Source: an uncultured Collinsella sp.
GTDB taxonomy: Bacteria > Actinomycetota > Coriobacteriia > Coriobacteriales > Coriobacteriaceae
Assembly: GCA_900541145.1 (NCBI GenBank)
Contig: UQIH01000009.1
Span: 1-64,000, forward strand
Length of the DNA: 64,000 nt
Direction: 5' to 3'
A program made the position numbers and the translations under genes. A model generated the notes under the pieces. That model was not told where the DNA came from. It saw only the letters and a list, made by a program, of their open reading frames with translations, and did no database searches. Every line of letters begins with the position of its first letter. Within the stretch, counting starts at the first letter, position 1. Shown piece by piece: positions 35,007 to 43,225 of this stretch.

Positions 35007-35999
35007 GTGGATGTACAACAGCTAGAAGAGGCCTGGGCTTTGAGGGCCGGCGCGCGTGGGGCGCGACTGGTTGCGGCCTCGCATGTGCCGGCGGCGCTGT
35101 CTCTGTTGGGGGTTGTACGTCCCGGCGATCGTCTGGTTGCGTTTGCCGATGACTTTGCCGATGCGTTTGCGCGCGGCTTTGATGGTTGCGGTGTCGCGCT
35201 GGTGGGCTCGCCGTCCGCCGAGGTGTTTGCCGCTGCGTCCGAGGGCTTTGATACTTCGTTTGATGTCGAGGGTCCGCACTTGTGGTGGTTCGTCAACTCC
35301 ATCGGCGGGTTTGGTCTGCGTGTGCCCGATCTGCGCACTCTGGGCCGCGCTGCTCGTGAGGCCCATGCGCTGTTTGTGGTGGATAACACGGTGGCGTCGG
35401 CTTTTGGTTGCGATCCGCTGCGTTTGGGTGCCGTGCTGTCGCTCGAGGCGCTCGACCGCGTGTGCGCCGGCAAGGCTCCGCGGAAGTTGGTTGCCGTCTC
35501 GGTCGCGCGCTCGCAGCTCAAGCGCCATCGTGTGGATGCCGCGGCCGAGTGCGCGCATGCCCTGCTTGAGGGCTGTGGCTTGGCCAAGTTTGAATTGACT
35601 GCTGACGAGGCCGGTGTGCTGGATCGGGGACTGGACTCGCTCGACGTCCGTATGCAGGCGCATTTCGACCGCGCCCGTGCGCTGGCCGAGTATCTGGCCG
35701 CCAACGAGATGGTGCGCAACGTGCGCTATCCCGGACTGAGCTCGCATCCCGACCATTCGGTTGCAACGGGAATCCTCGAGCACGGCTTTGGCCCGGCAGT
35801 TGAGTTTGACCTTATCGAGCGCAGTGCGGGTGATTTCTTCGATGCTTTGCCGGGGGAGTTTCGTACATCGCCCGCCGGCGGCGCAACAACGCGCCTCTCG
35901 GCCACGCGCGGCAAGCAGGGGAGCACCATCCGCCTCTTCGCCGGCACCGACAACCCCCTGGTCGTAGCGTCCGCCCTAGACAATGCCCTCCGCAACTAG
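35007..35999 (+). CDS. degenerate Cys/Met-metabolism PLP-fold protein
   Basis: About 330 residues, shorter than the usual 380-400. The fold of cystathionine synthases/lyases is recognisable: the PGDRLVAF region near residue 38, VVDNTVASAFGCDPLRLGA near residue 125, RALAEYLAANEMVRNVRYPGL and the C-terminal TRGKQGSTIRLFAG. However, the segment that should carry the PLP-binding lysine (SxTK) reads SLEALDRVCAGKAP, so the Schiff-base lysine is not at its normal place. It may be a pseudoenzyme or a diverged activity. I chose GTG 35007 with AAGGGA upstream; ATG 34989 directly follows the terminator T run. Confidence 0.7.
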   Translation: MDVQQLEEAWALRAGARGARLVAASHVPAALSLLGVVRPGDRLVAFADDFADAFARGFDGCGVALVGSPSAEVFAAASEGFDTSFDVEGPHLWWFVNSIGGFGLRVPDLRTLGRAAREAHALFVVDNTVASAFGCDPLRLGAVLSLEALDRVCAGKAPRKLVAVSVARSQLKRHRVDAAAECAHALLEGCGLAKFELTADEAGVLDRGLDSLDVRMQAHFDRARALAEYLAANEMVRNVRYPGLSSHPDHSVATGILEHGFGPAVEFDLIERSAGDFFDALPGEFRTSPAGGATTRLSATRGKQGSTIRLFAGTDNPLVVASALDNALRN

Positions 36000-36017
36000 C
36001 TTAATCATCCTCGACTC

Positions 36018-36092
36018 CATAAGTTGCGGTGAAATATGGATTGATTTACGGCTTTAACCGCATAAACAGTCCCTATTTCACCGCAACTTATG
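36018..36092. repeat. 75-bp palindromic element with 19-bp perfect arms
   Basis: CATAAGTTGCGGTGAAATA (36018-36036) is the exact reverse complement of 36074-36092, with further partial pairing inward and a small inner hairpin (CGG...CCG). It lies between two convergent genes. The form is that of a REP/MITE-like element and it may serve as a bidirectional transcription stop. Confidence 0.8.
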
Positions 36093-36132
36093 AGAAGGGG
36101 TTGTGTGGCTATAAAGCCCCGTTGCAAATTAG

Positions 36133-36477
36133 CTACTCTTTGATGCTTGCGATGAGGGCGTTGGCTTTGGTGGCGATGACGTTGTTGATGTCGGCCTGCA
36201 GCTCCTCGTAGACCGCTATGGCTCGCTCTCCTGCGGGCGTGAGCGTGGACCCGCGGGCGCCGTCGCGCTCGATGAGCTTGCAGCCCAGCTGTCCTTCCGC
36301 CTCGTTCACAATGCGCCAGGCCTTGGAGTACGCCATGCCCATGCTCTTGGCGGCGCGGTTGAGCGAGTGCTCGCGGGCAATACCCTGCAGCAGCAAGACG
36401 CAGCCGTGGCCGAAGACGCCCGGCAAATCCTTGTCGCACGCTTGAATGACCAACTTTGCCGTCGTCTTGTACTCCAT
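36133..36477 (-). CDS. ModE-type winged-helix DNA-binding protein (N-terminal domain only)
   Basis: A 114-residue protein with the LysR-like HTH of ModE. The core is LNRAAKSMGMAYSKAWRIVNEAEG, followed by GCKLIERDGARGSTLTPAGER, the wing and first helix. It lacks the C-terminal TOBE molybdate-binding domains, so it may not sense molybdate directly. ATG 36477 has GGGGAG 11 bases upstream; GTG 36486 would place the same site too close. No molybdate transport genes are adjacent. Confidence 0.8.
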   Translation of the reverse strand: MEYKTTAKLVIQACDKDLPGVFGHGCVLLLQGIAREHSLNRAAKSMGMAYSKAWRIVNEAEGQLGCKLIERDGARGSTLTPAGERAIAVYEELQADINNVIATKANALIASIKE

Positions 36478-36670
36478 GTGCTCCACGTCTCCCCGCTAAA
36501 GTGTTTGCTGGGCAAACGCAAAGCCTGCGTCAAACCCTCGTGTGCTCTTCTTAAATCATGCATTGTAGCAGTCAAAGTGCGTTAAGATACTTCCCCAGTA
36601 TTGGGCGCCCAAGGTTGGGCTGGGTCCTACGAGGCCTGCAGCCGACCGGTCGCATGGAAAAAGGAGAAAC

Positions 36671-38182
36671 ATGGCTACGTTCTTTCCCGGTGAGTCCCAC
36701 ACGTTTTCGGAGTATCTGCTGGTCCCTGGTTACTCGTCCTCGCAGTGCATTCCCAACAACGTCTCTCTTAAGACGCCGCTAACCCGCTTTAAGCGCGGTG
36801 AGAAGCCGGCAATCACCCTGAACATCCCCATGGTTTCCGCCATCATGCAGTCCGTCTCGGGCGTCGATATGGGTGTCGCGCTCGCTACCGAGGGTGGCCT
36901 GTCCTTCATTTACGGTTCCCAGAGCGCCGAGTCCGAGGCCGCTATGGTCAAGGCCGTCAAGGATCACAAGGCCGGCTTCGTTCAGTCCGATTCCACGCTG
37001 ACCCCCGACATGACCATGGAGCAGGTCATTGAGCTCAAGGAGAAGACCGGCCACTCCACCATGCCTGTTACCGACGACGGCACTCCCAAGGGTAAGCTCC
37101 TGGGCATCGTCACCAGCCGTGACTATCGCCCCAGTCGCGATGACCACCAGACGAAGGTCTCCGAGTTCATGACCCCGCGTGAGCAGCTCATCGTGGGCGA
37201 CAAGAACATCAGCCTCAAGGTCGCCAACGACGTCATCTGGGACAACAAGCTCAACGCCCTGCCCATCGTCGACGACAACGATCACCTCATGGGCATCGTC
37301 TTCCGCAAGGACTACGATAGCCACAAGACCAACCCCAACGAGCTGCTCGATAACGACAAGCGCTACATGGTCGGCGCCGGTATCAACACCCGCGACTATG
37401 CCGAGCGCGTGCCGCTGCTCATCGAGGCCGGCGCCGATGTCCTGTGCATCGACTCCTCCGAGGGCTTCAGTGAGTGGCAGAAGCGCACCATCGAGTGGAT
37501 TCGCGCCAACTACGGCGAGGACGTTAAGGTCGGTGCCGGTAACGTCGTCGACGCCGAGGGCTTCCGCTTCCTGGCCGACTGCGGTGCCGACTTCATCAAG
37601 GTCGGTATCGGCGGCGGTTCCATCTGCATTACCCGCGAGACCAAGGGTATCGGTCGTGGCCAGGCTACCGCGCTGATCGACGTCTGCCGCGCCCGTGACG
37701 AGTACTACGAGGAGACCGGCGTCTACGTGCCCGTGTGCTCCGACGGCGGCATCGTCTACGACTACCACATGACGCTCGCCCTTGCCATGGGTGCAGACTT
37801 TATGATGCTGGGCCGTTACTTCGCCCGCTTTGACGAGAGCCCGACCGAGCGCGTCAATGTGAACGGTCAGTACATGAAGGAGTACTGGGGCGAGGGTTCC
37901 GCGCGTGCCCGCAACTGGCAGCGCTACGACCTGGGCGGTGCCGCGAAGCTCAGCTTCGTCGAGGGCGTCGATTCCTACGTTCCCTACGCCGGCTCCCTCA
38001 AGGACGGTGTGGGCGGCACGCTCTACAAGGTTAAGTCCACGATGTGCAACTGCGGCGCCCTCTCGATCCCCGAGCTCCAGGAAAAGGCACGCCTGACCCT
38101 GGTCAGCTCCACCTCCATCGTCGAAGGCGGCGCCCACGACGTGGTCGTGAAAGACTCCCAGCAGTCCGTATCTTATCGATAA
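36671..38182 (+). CDS. guaB: IMP dehydrogenase (Tritrichomonas-like type)
   Basis: A 503-residue enzyme oxidising IMP to XMP with NAD+, the first committed step to GMP. The barrel has IDSSEGFSEWQ, GIGGGSICITRE with catalytic C319, CSDGGIVYDYHMTLALAMGAD and GRYFARF, and the flap ARNWQRYDLGG carries R418-Y419. Two CBS domains are inserted between residues about 100 and 225. Length and the numbering of C319, R418 and Y419 coincide with the well-studied Tritrichomonas foetus enzyme, and the sequence I recall for it is very similar. GAGAAAC precedes the ATG. Purine genes are not adjacent. Confidence 0.95.
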   Translation: MATFFPGESHTFSEYLLVPGYSSSQCIPNNVSLKTPLTRFKRGEKPAITLNIPMVSAIMQSVSGVDMGVALATEGGLSFIYGSQSAESEAAMVKAVKDHKAGFVQSDSTLTPDMTMEQVIELKEKTGHSTMPVTDDGTPKGKLLGIVTSRDYRPSRDDHQTKVSEFMTPREQLIVGDKNISLKVANDVIWDNKLNALPIVDDNDHLMGIVFRKDYDSHKTNPNELLDNDKRYMVGAGINTRDYAERVPLLIEAGADVLCIDSSEGFSEWQKRTIEWIRANYGEDVKVGAGNVVDAEGFRFLADCGADFIKVGIGGGSICITRETKGIGRGQATALIDVCRARDEYYEETGVYVPVCSDGGIVYDYHMTLALAMGADFMMLGRYFARFDESPTERVNVNGQYMKEYWGEGSARARNWQRYDLGGAAKLSFVEGVDSYVPYAGSLKDGVGGTLYKVKSTMCNCGALSIPELQEKARLTLVSSTSIVEGGAHDVVVKDSQQSVSYR

Positions 38183-38192
38183 GCGGCTTTCT

Positions 38193-38276
38193 CAGGCACC
38201 GCACCTTGCCGTTCAAACCGTCGCTCGCGTACCAAAGTACGCGTCGCTCCTCTTTCACGGCAACCTGCGGCACCTG
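38193..38276. repeat. palindromic element downstream of guaB
   Basis: Twenty-base arms (38193-38212 and 38257-38276) pair at 16 of 20 positions. Inside is a perfect 7-bp hairpin CGCGTAC-CAAA-GTACGCG (38226-38243). No coding function is visible. It probably belongs to a repeated intergenic family. Confidence 0.55.
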
Positions 38277-38341
38277 GAAAACCCGTTCGTGCTAGAACGA
38301 GTTTCAGACAAAGGTTGATTCCCAACCACGTTATTTAGATA

Positions 38342-38376
38342 AAGCGAGATGCCTGCAAGTCGCAGGCATCTCGCTT
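38342..38376 (+). terminator. strong hairpin between guaB and leuS
   Basis: AAGCGAGATGCCTGC pairs perfectly with 38362-38376 (15 bp, loop AAGTC). The T run is short (TT, then GTCGTATTTG). The strength and position support termination of guaB transcription. Confidence 0.7.
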
Positions 38377-38414
38377 GTCGTATTTGCTATCATCATGCGA
38401 GTTAACGATGTGGC

Positions 38415-38526
38415 GGGGCGTTCTTACCTTTGCTCGCTGCAAGTTCCGCACGAGCCGAAGAGCACTTAATGTGCTCTTCGTGCGAGCAGGACTGTCCGCA
38501 GCAGCGAGTAAAGGTAAGAACGCCCC
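38415..38526. repeat. 112-base long inverted repeat in the leuS leader
   Basis: Bases 38415-38440 pair with 38501-38526 at 25 of 26 positions. Inside is another strong hairpin: GAAGAGCAC (38457-38465), loop TTAAT, GTGCTCTTC (38471-38479), extended by CGCAC/GTGCG. The repeat ends 30 bases before the leuS start. No T-box consensus (such as the GGTGG-type antiterminator bulge) is seen, so it is not an obvious tRNA-sensing leader. Confidence 0.8.
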
Positions 38527-38555
38527 GTCCCAACCCAGCTAACAAAGGAGCTGAT

Positions 38556-41132
38556 ATGTGCGATTGCGCAGATCATAAGGATGAGATCCCTGCCTACGAC
38601 GCGCAGGCCATTGAGTCCAAGTGGATGAAGGCCTGGGAGGACTCCAACCTCTTTGCCGTCGACACCGACGACAGCAAGCCCAAGAAGTACGTGCTCGAGA
38701 TGTTCCCGTATCCGTCGGGCGACCTGCACATGGGCCACGCTCGCAACTATACCATCGGCGATGCCATGGCCCGTCAGGCCCGCATGCGCGGCTACGACGT
38801 GCTGCACCCCATCGGATTTGACGCCTTTGGCCTGCCTGCCGAGAACGCCGCCATCAAGCACAACACGCAGGCTGCCGCCTGGACGTATAAGAACATGGAC
38901 CAGGCGCTCGCCACGATGAAGCGCATGGGCTTCTCCTACGATCTGGATCGCATGGTCAAGACCTGCAGCCCCGACTACTACCGTTGGGGTCAGTGGATCT
39001 TTGAGAAGCTGTGGGAAAAGGGCCTGGTCTACCGCAAGAAGAACCCGGTCAACTGGTGCCCTAACTGCAAGACCGTTCTGGCCAACGAGCAGGTCACCGA
39101 GGGTAAGTGCTGGCGCTGCGGCACCGAGCCCGAGAAGCGCGACCTTGAGCAGTGGTACTTCAAGATCACCGAGTACTCCCAGGAGCTGCTCGACGACCTG
39201 GAGAAGCTCCCCGGCTGGCCCGAGCGCGTCAAGCAGATGCAGGCCAACTGGATCGGTCGCTCCGAGGGCGCCGAGGTCGACTTTACCCTGTGCGACCAGG
39301 ATGGCGAGCCCATCGAGGGCGATGAGGGCAAGATCACCGTCTTCACCACGCGTGCCGATACCCTTTTTGGCGTCTCCTTCTTTGTCCTGGCTCCCGAGTA
39401 CGCCGGCCTGCACGAGCTCGTCGAGGGTACGGAGTACGAGGAGGCCGTCACCAAGATCGTCGAGGACTCCAAGCATATCTCTGCCGTCGAGCGTGCCCAA
39501 GGCACCCTCGAGAAGCACGGTGCCTTCACGGGCCGCTATGTGGTAAACCCCGTCAACGGCGAGAAGGTCCCCGTGTGGGTTGCCGATTATGTCGTTGCCG
39601 ACTACGGTACCGGTGCCGTCATGGCCGTTCCCTGTGGCGACCAGCGCGACTTTGAGTTTGCCCGTAAGTACGACCTGCCGATCGTGCCGATCATCCTGGA
39701 CGATGACGATCGTGCTGCCGTCGAGGCCAGCGGCGAGACCATCGATACCTTCCATGCCGAGACCGTCGACTGGGATTGCTCTCACGCTGCCGAGGGCACG
39801 CTCGTCCAGTCCGGCAAGTACACCGGCATGCGCGGCGGTAAGCACTCCGAGGGCGAGGCTGCGATCGTGGCCGACCTCGAGGCCATGGGCTGCGGTCGTC
39901 GCAAGGTCGAGTTCCGTCTGCGCGACTGGCTCATCAGCCGCCAGCGCTATTGGGGCAACCCCATCCCGGCCATCCACTGCGAGCACTGCGGCATCGTGCC
40001 CGTGCCCGAGGATCAGCTGCCGGTGACGCTGCCCGAGAACCTGGACCTGGGCGCCGGCGAAACCCTTGCTGAGTGCAAGGAGTTCTACGAGACCACCTGC
40101 CCGGTCTGCGGCCGCCCGGCCAAGCGCGAGACCGATACCATGGACACCTTCACCTGCTCCAGCTGGTATTACCTGCGCTATACCGATCCGCACAACACCG
40201 AGCTGCCCTTCTCCCGTGAGGCTGCCGACCGTTGGATGCCCGTCGATAACTACATCGGCGGCATCGAGCACGCTATTTTGCACCTGCTTTACAGCCGCTT
40301 CTTTACCAAGGCACTGCGCGACCTGGGCCTGCTGAGCGTGGACGAGCCCTTCACCAACCTGCTGTGCCAGGGCATGGTCAAGGACGAGAACGGCGACACC
40401 ATGTCCAAGTCCAAGGGCAATGTCGTGCCCCCGAGCTCGGTCATCGAGCCCTACGGTGCCGACACCATGCGTTTGGCGATCCTGTTTATCGCCCCGCCCG
40501 AGAAGGACTTCGACTGGGATCCCAAGGCCGTCGAGGGCGCCAACCGCTTTATCAAGCGCGCCTGGCGTATCGTTTGGCAGCTCGTCCAGTCCGGCGACGC
40601 CAACGTGGCCTTCGACAAGTCCGCACTCGACGAGACCGCGATGAAGCTCTACCGCGAGCGTCACCGCACCATTGCCAAGTGCACCGAGGACTTCGATCGC
40701 GGCCAGTTCAACACCGCCATCTCGGCCGTCATGGAGCTCGTCAACGCGGCGAGTGCCTACCTCAATGCCACTGAGGGTACCGCCCGCGACAAGGCGCTGT
40801 GCTACGGCGTGGCTAAGGATATCGTGAGCGTCCTCGCCCCCATCTGCCCGTTCTGGGCCGACGAGCTGTGGCACGAGGCCCTCGGCTGCGAGGGCAACGC
40901 CTACACCGCCGCCTGGCCCGAGTTCGACCTGGCCGAGTCCGTTGAGGACACAGTGCAGATCGTCGTCCAGGTGCTCGGTAAGGTCCGCGGTCGTGTCGAC
41001 GTTGCTCGCGATGCCTCCAATGAGGATATGCAGGCTGCCGCCGAGGCCGCCGTCGCCAAGTGGCTCGAGGGCAAGACGGTCGTCAAGGCCATCTGCGTGC
41101 CCAGCAAGCTGGTCAACCTGGTGGTTAAGTAA
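38556..41132 (+). CDS. leuS: leucyl-tRNA synthetase
   Basis: An 858-residue class I synthetase charging tRNA-Leu. The HIGH-type motif is HMGH within PYPSGDLHMGHARNYT near residue 50, and the KMSKS motif is TMSKSKGN near residue 615. There is a zinc-like cluster (WCPNC...CWRCG) near residue 170 and the CP1 editing domain between about 220 and 420. ATG 38556 is preceded by AAAGGAG at the ideal distance; a longer frame to 38430 would run through the long inverted repeat. Confidence 0.97.
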   Translation: MCDCADHKDEIPAYDAQAIESKWMKAWEDSNLFAVDTDDSKPKKYVLEMFPYPSGDLHMGHARNYTIGDAMARQARMRGYDVLHPIGFDAFGLPAENAAIKHNTQAAAWTYKNMDQALATMKRMGFSYDLDRMVKTCSPDYYRWGQWIFEKLWEKGLVYRKKNPVNWCPNCKTVLANEQVTEGKCWRCGTEPEKRDLEQWYFKITEYSQELLDDLEKLPGWPERVKQMQANWIGRSEGAEVDFTLCDQDGEPIEGDEGKITVFTTRADTLFGVSFFVLAPEYAGLHELVEGTEYEEAVTKIVEDSKHISAVERAQGTLEKHGAFTGRYVVNPVNGEKVPVWVADYVVADYGTGAVMAVPCGDQRDFEFARKYDLPIVPIILDDDDRAAVEASGETIDTFHAETVDWDCSHAAEGTLVQSGKYTGMRGGKHSEGEAAIVADLEAMGCGRRKVEFRLRDWLISRQRYWGNPIPAIHCEHCGIVPVPEDQLPVTLPENLDLGAGETLAECKEFYETTCPVCGRPAKRETDTMDTFTCSSWYYLRYTDPHNTELPFSREAADRWMPVDNYIGGIEHAILHLLYSRFFTKALRDLGLLSVDEPFTNLLCQGMVKDENGDTMSKSKGNVVPPSSVIEPYGADTMRLAILFIAPPEKDFDWDPKAVEGANRFIKRAWRIVWQLVQSGDANVAFDKSALDETAMKLYRERHRTIAKCTEDFDRGQFNTAISAVMELVNAASAYLNATEGTARDKALCYGVAKDIVSVLAPICPFWADELWHEALGCEGNAYTAAWPEFDLAESVEDTVQIVVQVLGKVRGRVDVARDASNEDMQAAAEAAVAKWLEGKTVVKAICVPSKLVNLVVK

Positions 41133-41161
41133 GCACTGTGCGCTTAGCTGACGCATAAAAG

Positions 41162-41197
41162 ACGAGGGGCGATCCGGTTGGGTCGTCCCTCGTTTTT
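41162..41197 (+). terminator. rho-independent terminator of leuS
   Basis: ACGAGGG pairs with CCCTCGT around an inner CGA/TCG pairing, followed by TTTTT. It lies 30 bases after the leuS stop. Confidence 0.85.
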
Positions 41198-41283
41198 CAT
41201 GTACCTGCCCTGATGTCTGCGGTCAATTGTCCTATTCTTGTGGAGAAGCTGTGCGCACGCTGACCTGCAGATTCGTACTGTGC

Positions 41284-41312
41284 TTGCACGTTTCCGCAGC
41301 TATTGGTATAGT
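41284..41312 (+). promoter_or_regulatory. sigma-70-type promoter of the rimP-nusA-infB operon
   Basis: -35 TTGCAC (41284-41289), 17-base spacer, -10 TATAGT (41307-41312). It starts a leader of about 70 bases that contains an attenuator-like hairpin before rimP. Confidence 0.75.
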
Positions 41313-41337
41313 TTGCTTGCAAATGAAGTTGTAATTG

Positions 41338-41370
41338 AAAGAAGTGGGGTTTCGGCCCCGCTTCTTTTTT
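41338..41370 (+). promoter_or_regulatory. attenuator-like hairpin in the rimP leader
   Basis: AGAAGTGGGG pairs with CCCCGCTTCT (one T-G pair) around a 6-base loop and runs into TTTTTT, a complete intrinsic terminator placed between the promoter and the rimP ribosome site. This suggests control of the nusA operon by premature termination. Confidence 0.75.
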
Positions 41371-41390
41371 GTATGGATGGAGGTGCCGCA

Positions 41391-41885
41391 ATGGTCAAGA
41401 CCAAGACCGAGCAGGCGATCATCGACGCGCTCGAGGCCGTCGCTCCCCAGCACGATGTCGACATCGTCGACGTCGAGCTCGTGGGTGCCACCAAGGCCCC
41501 CTGCGTGCGCGTGCGTATCGAGGGTGCCGAGGGTCAGAGCCTGTCGCTCAACGACGTCACGGCCAACACCAAGTGGGTCGGCGATGTGATTGAGGAGCTC
41601 GACCCCATCTCTTCGAGCTATACGCTCGAGGTGTCGAGCCCGGGTATGGCGCGCCCGCTGCGCCGCCCGAGTGACTTTGCCCGCTTTGTGGGCGAGAACT
41701 GCGAGCTCACCTCTACCGCCACCGAGGGCCGTCGCAAGTACGCCGGCAAGATTGCCGCCGCCACCGAGACGAACGTGACCCTCGAGCTCGAGGACGGCGA
41801 GTCCGTTACCCTCGATTTCTCTGATGTTAAAAAGTGCAAGTTGAAGCCCACCTACGACTTCAAGCCCGCGAAGGAAGGAAAGTAA
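41391..41885 (+). CDS. rimP: ribosome maturation factor RimP
   Basis: A 164-residue protein for 30S subunit maturation. The N-terminal alpha/beta domain has VDIVDVELVGATKAPCVRVRIEG and the strongly conserved YTLEVSSPGMARPLRRPSDFARFVG, followed by an SH3-like C-terminal domain. GGAGG lies 7 bases before ATG 41391. It is directly followed by nusA, as in most bacteria. Confidence 0.95.
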   Translation: MVKTKTEQAIIDALEAVAPQHDVDIVDVELVGATKAPCVRVRIEGAEGQSLSLNDVTANTKWVGDVIEELDPISSSYTLEVSSPGMARPLRRPSDFARFVGENCELTSTATEGRRKYAGKIAAATETNVTLELEDGESVTLDFSDVKKCKLKPTYDFKPAKEGK

Positions 41886-41886
41886 G

Positions 41887-43134
41887 ATGGCAGCATCCGA
41901 CATGATGTCCGCCCTGATGGAGCTTTGCCAGGAGAAGCACATCGACCAGCTCTACCTGATCGACCGCCTGGAGCAGTCGCTCGCCAAGAGCTATGCCGAG
42001 ATCCTGCATCTTGAGTGGGGCGCCAAGGTGACCATCGACCGCACCACCGGTAAGATCTACGTCTACCGCCTGGAGCCGATTGACGATTCCATGGACGAGG
42101 AGGGCAACTTCACCGAGTTTGAGGAGATCGACGTCACCCCCAAGAACACGAGCCGCATAGCTGCCCAGCACGCCAAGGCCGAGATCAACGCCATCGTGCG
42201 TAACTCCGCTCGCGAGCAGATCTACGAGGAGTTCTCCGGCCGCATCGGTGACCTCATCAGCGGTACCGTGCTGCAGTCCACGCCCGACTTCACGATCGTC
42301 AAGATCCGCGAGGGCGTCGAGGCCGAGCTGCCGCACTTCGATCAGCGTCGTTACGAGAACGAGCGCAACGAGCGTCCGATGGGCGAGCGCTACCTGCACA
42401 ACCAGCACATCAAGGCCGTGATCATCGACGTTCGCGACCCCAACTCCAACCTGCAACCGGTTCGCGGCGAGCACAGCCGTCCGCCGATTGTCATCTCCCG
42501 TACCCACCCCGAGCTCATGCGTCGTCTGTTTGAGCAGGAGGTGCCCGAGATCTATGAGGGCACCGTCCAGATCAAGTCGATTGCCCGCGAGCCCGGCCAG
42601 CGCTCCAAGGTCGCCGTCCATTCGCTCGACGATCGCCTGGATCCCGTGGGCGCCTGCGTCGGCCCCAAGGGCAGCCGTGTTCGCGCTGTCGTGGGCGAGC
42701 TCCGTGGCGAGCGCGTCGACGTCATCCTGTGGGATGCCGATCCGGCCGTCTACGTCGCCAACGCCCTGTCGCCCGCCAAGGTCACTCGCGTCCTTATCGA
42801 CGAGGAGAAGGCCTATGCCGGCGTCATCGTGCCCGACGACCAGCTGTCCCTCGCCATCGGCAAGGAGGGCCAGAACGCCCGCCTCGCCGCGCGCCTGACC
42901 GGCTGGCACATCGACATCAAGTCCGAGACCCTTGCCGCCGACATCCTCAAGAACGTTCCCGTTCACGAGGAGCCCGCCGCCGACCTGATCGGTGACGAGG
43001 AGGACGAGGACGTCCGTCGCTGCGAGTTCGTGTCCGAGGACGGCATCCAGTGCCGCAACCAGGCCCGTCCCGGCTCCCGTTTCTGCGGTGTCCATGACAC
43101 CGACGCCTTCGATGATGCGGAGGACCTGATCTAG
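41887..43134 (+). CDS. nusA: transcription factor NusA with a Cys-rich C-terminal tail
   Basis: A 415-residue transcription elongation/termination factor. The N-terminal RNA-polymerase-binding domain is followed by S1 (residues 125-200: GDLISGTVLQ), KH1 (VGACVGPKGSRVRAVVGELRGERVDVI) and KH2 (LAIGKEGQNARLAARLTGW). After KH2, instead of simply ending, there is an acidic linker and a tail with C379-x9-C389-x10-C400-x2-H403 (the last part GSRFCGVH). This looks like a small zinc-binding unit and is not part of standard NusA. The usual nusA neighbour ylxR is missing; infB follows after 91 bases. Confidence 0.95.
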   Translation: MAASDMMSALMELCQEKHIDQLYLIDRLEQSLAKSYAEILHLEWGAKVTIDRTTGKIYVYRLEPIDDSMDEEGNFTEFEEIDVTPKNTSRIAAQHAKAEINAIVRNSAREQIYEEFSGRIGDLISGTVLQSTPDFTIVKIREGVEAELPHFDQRRYENERNERPMGERYLHNQHIKAVIIDVRDPNSNLQPVRGEHSRPPIVISRTHPELMRRLFEQEVPEIYEGTVQIKSIAREPGQRSKVAVHSLDDRLDPVGACVGPKGSRVRAVVGELRGERVDVILWDADPAVYVANALSPAKVTRVLIDEEKAYAGVIVPDDQLSLAIGKEGQNARLAARLTGWHIDIKSETLAADILKNVPVHEEPAADLIGDEEDEDVRRCEFVSEDGIQCRNQARPGSRFCGVHDTDAFDDAEDLI

Positions 43135-43225
43135 CGCGCGGTCGCGCCGGGCAGGTCCCAGCGCATACCCCACGCTCGTTCAGTCTCTAGGCACCCAAGG
43201 TGCCAGAAAGGGTAGGTGAAGTCAT

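Noticed and set aside
38415..38526. T-box riboswitch before leuS
   Set aside because: The leader lacks the conserved T-box sequence and antiterminator; the structure is a simple long inverted repeat.
38466..41156. 896-codon minus-strand frame opposite leuS
   Set aside because: Product of codon bias in leuS; composition is repetitive and no motif fits. Similar antisense frames over infB, nusA, guaB, rpoD and pelD were rejected for the same reason.
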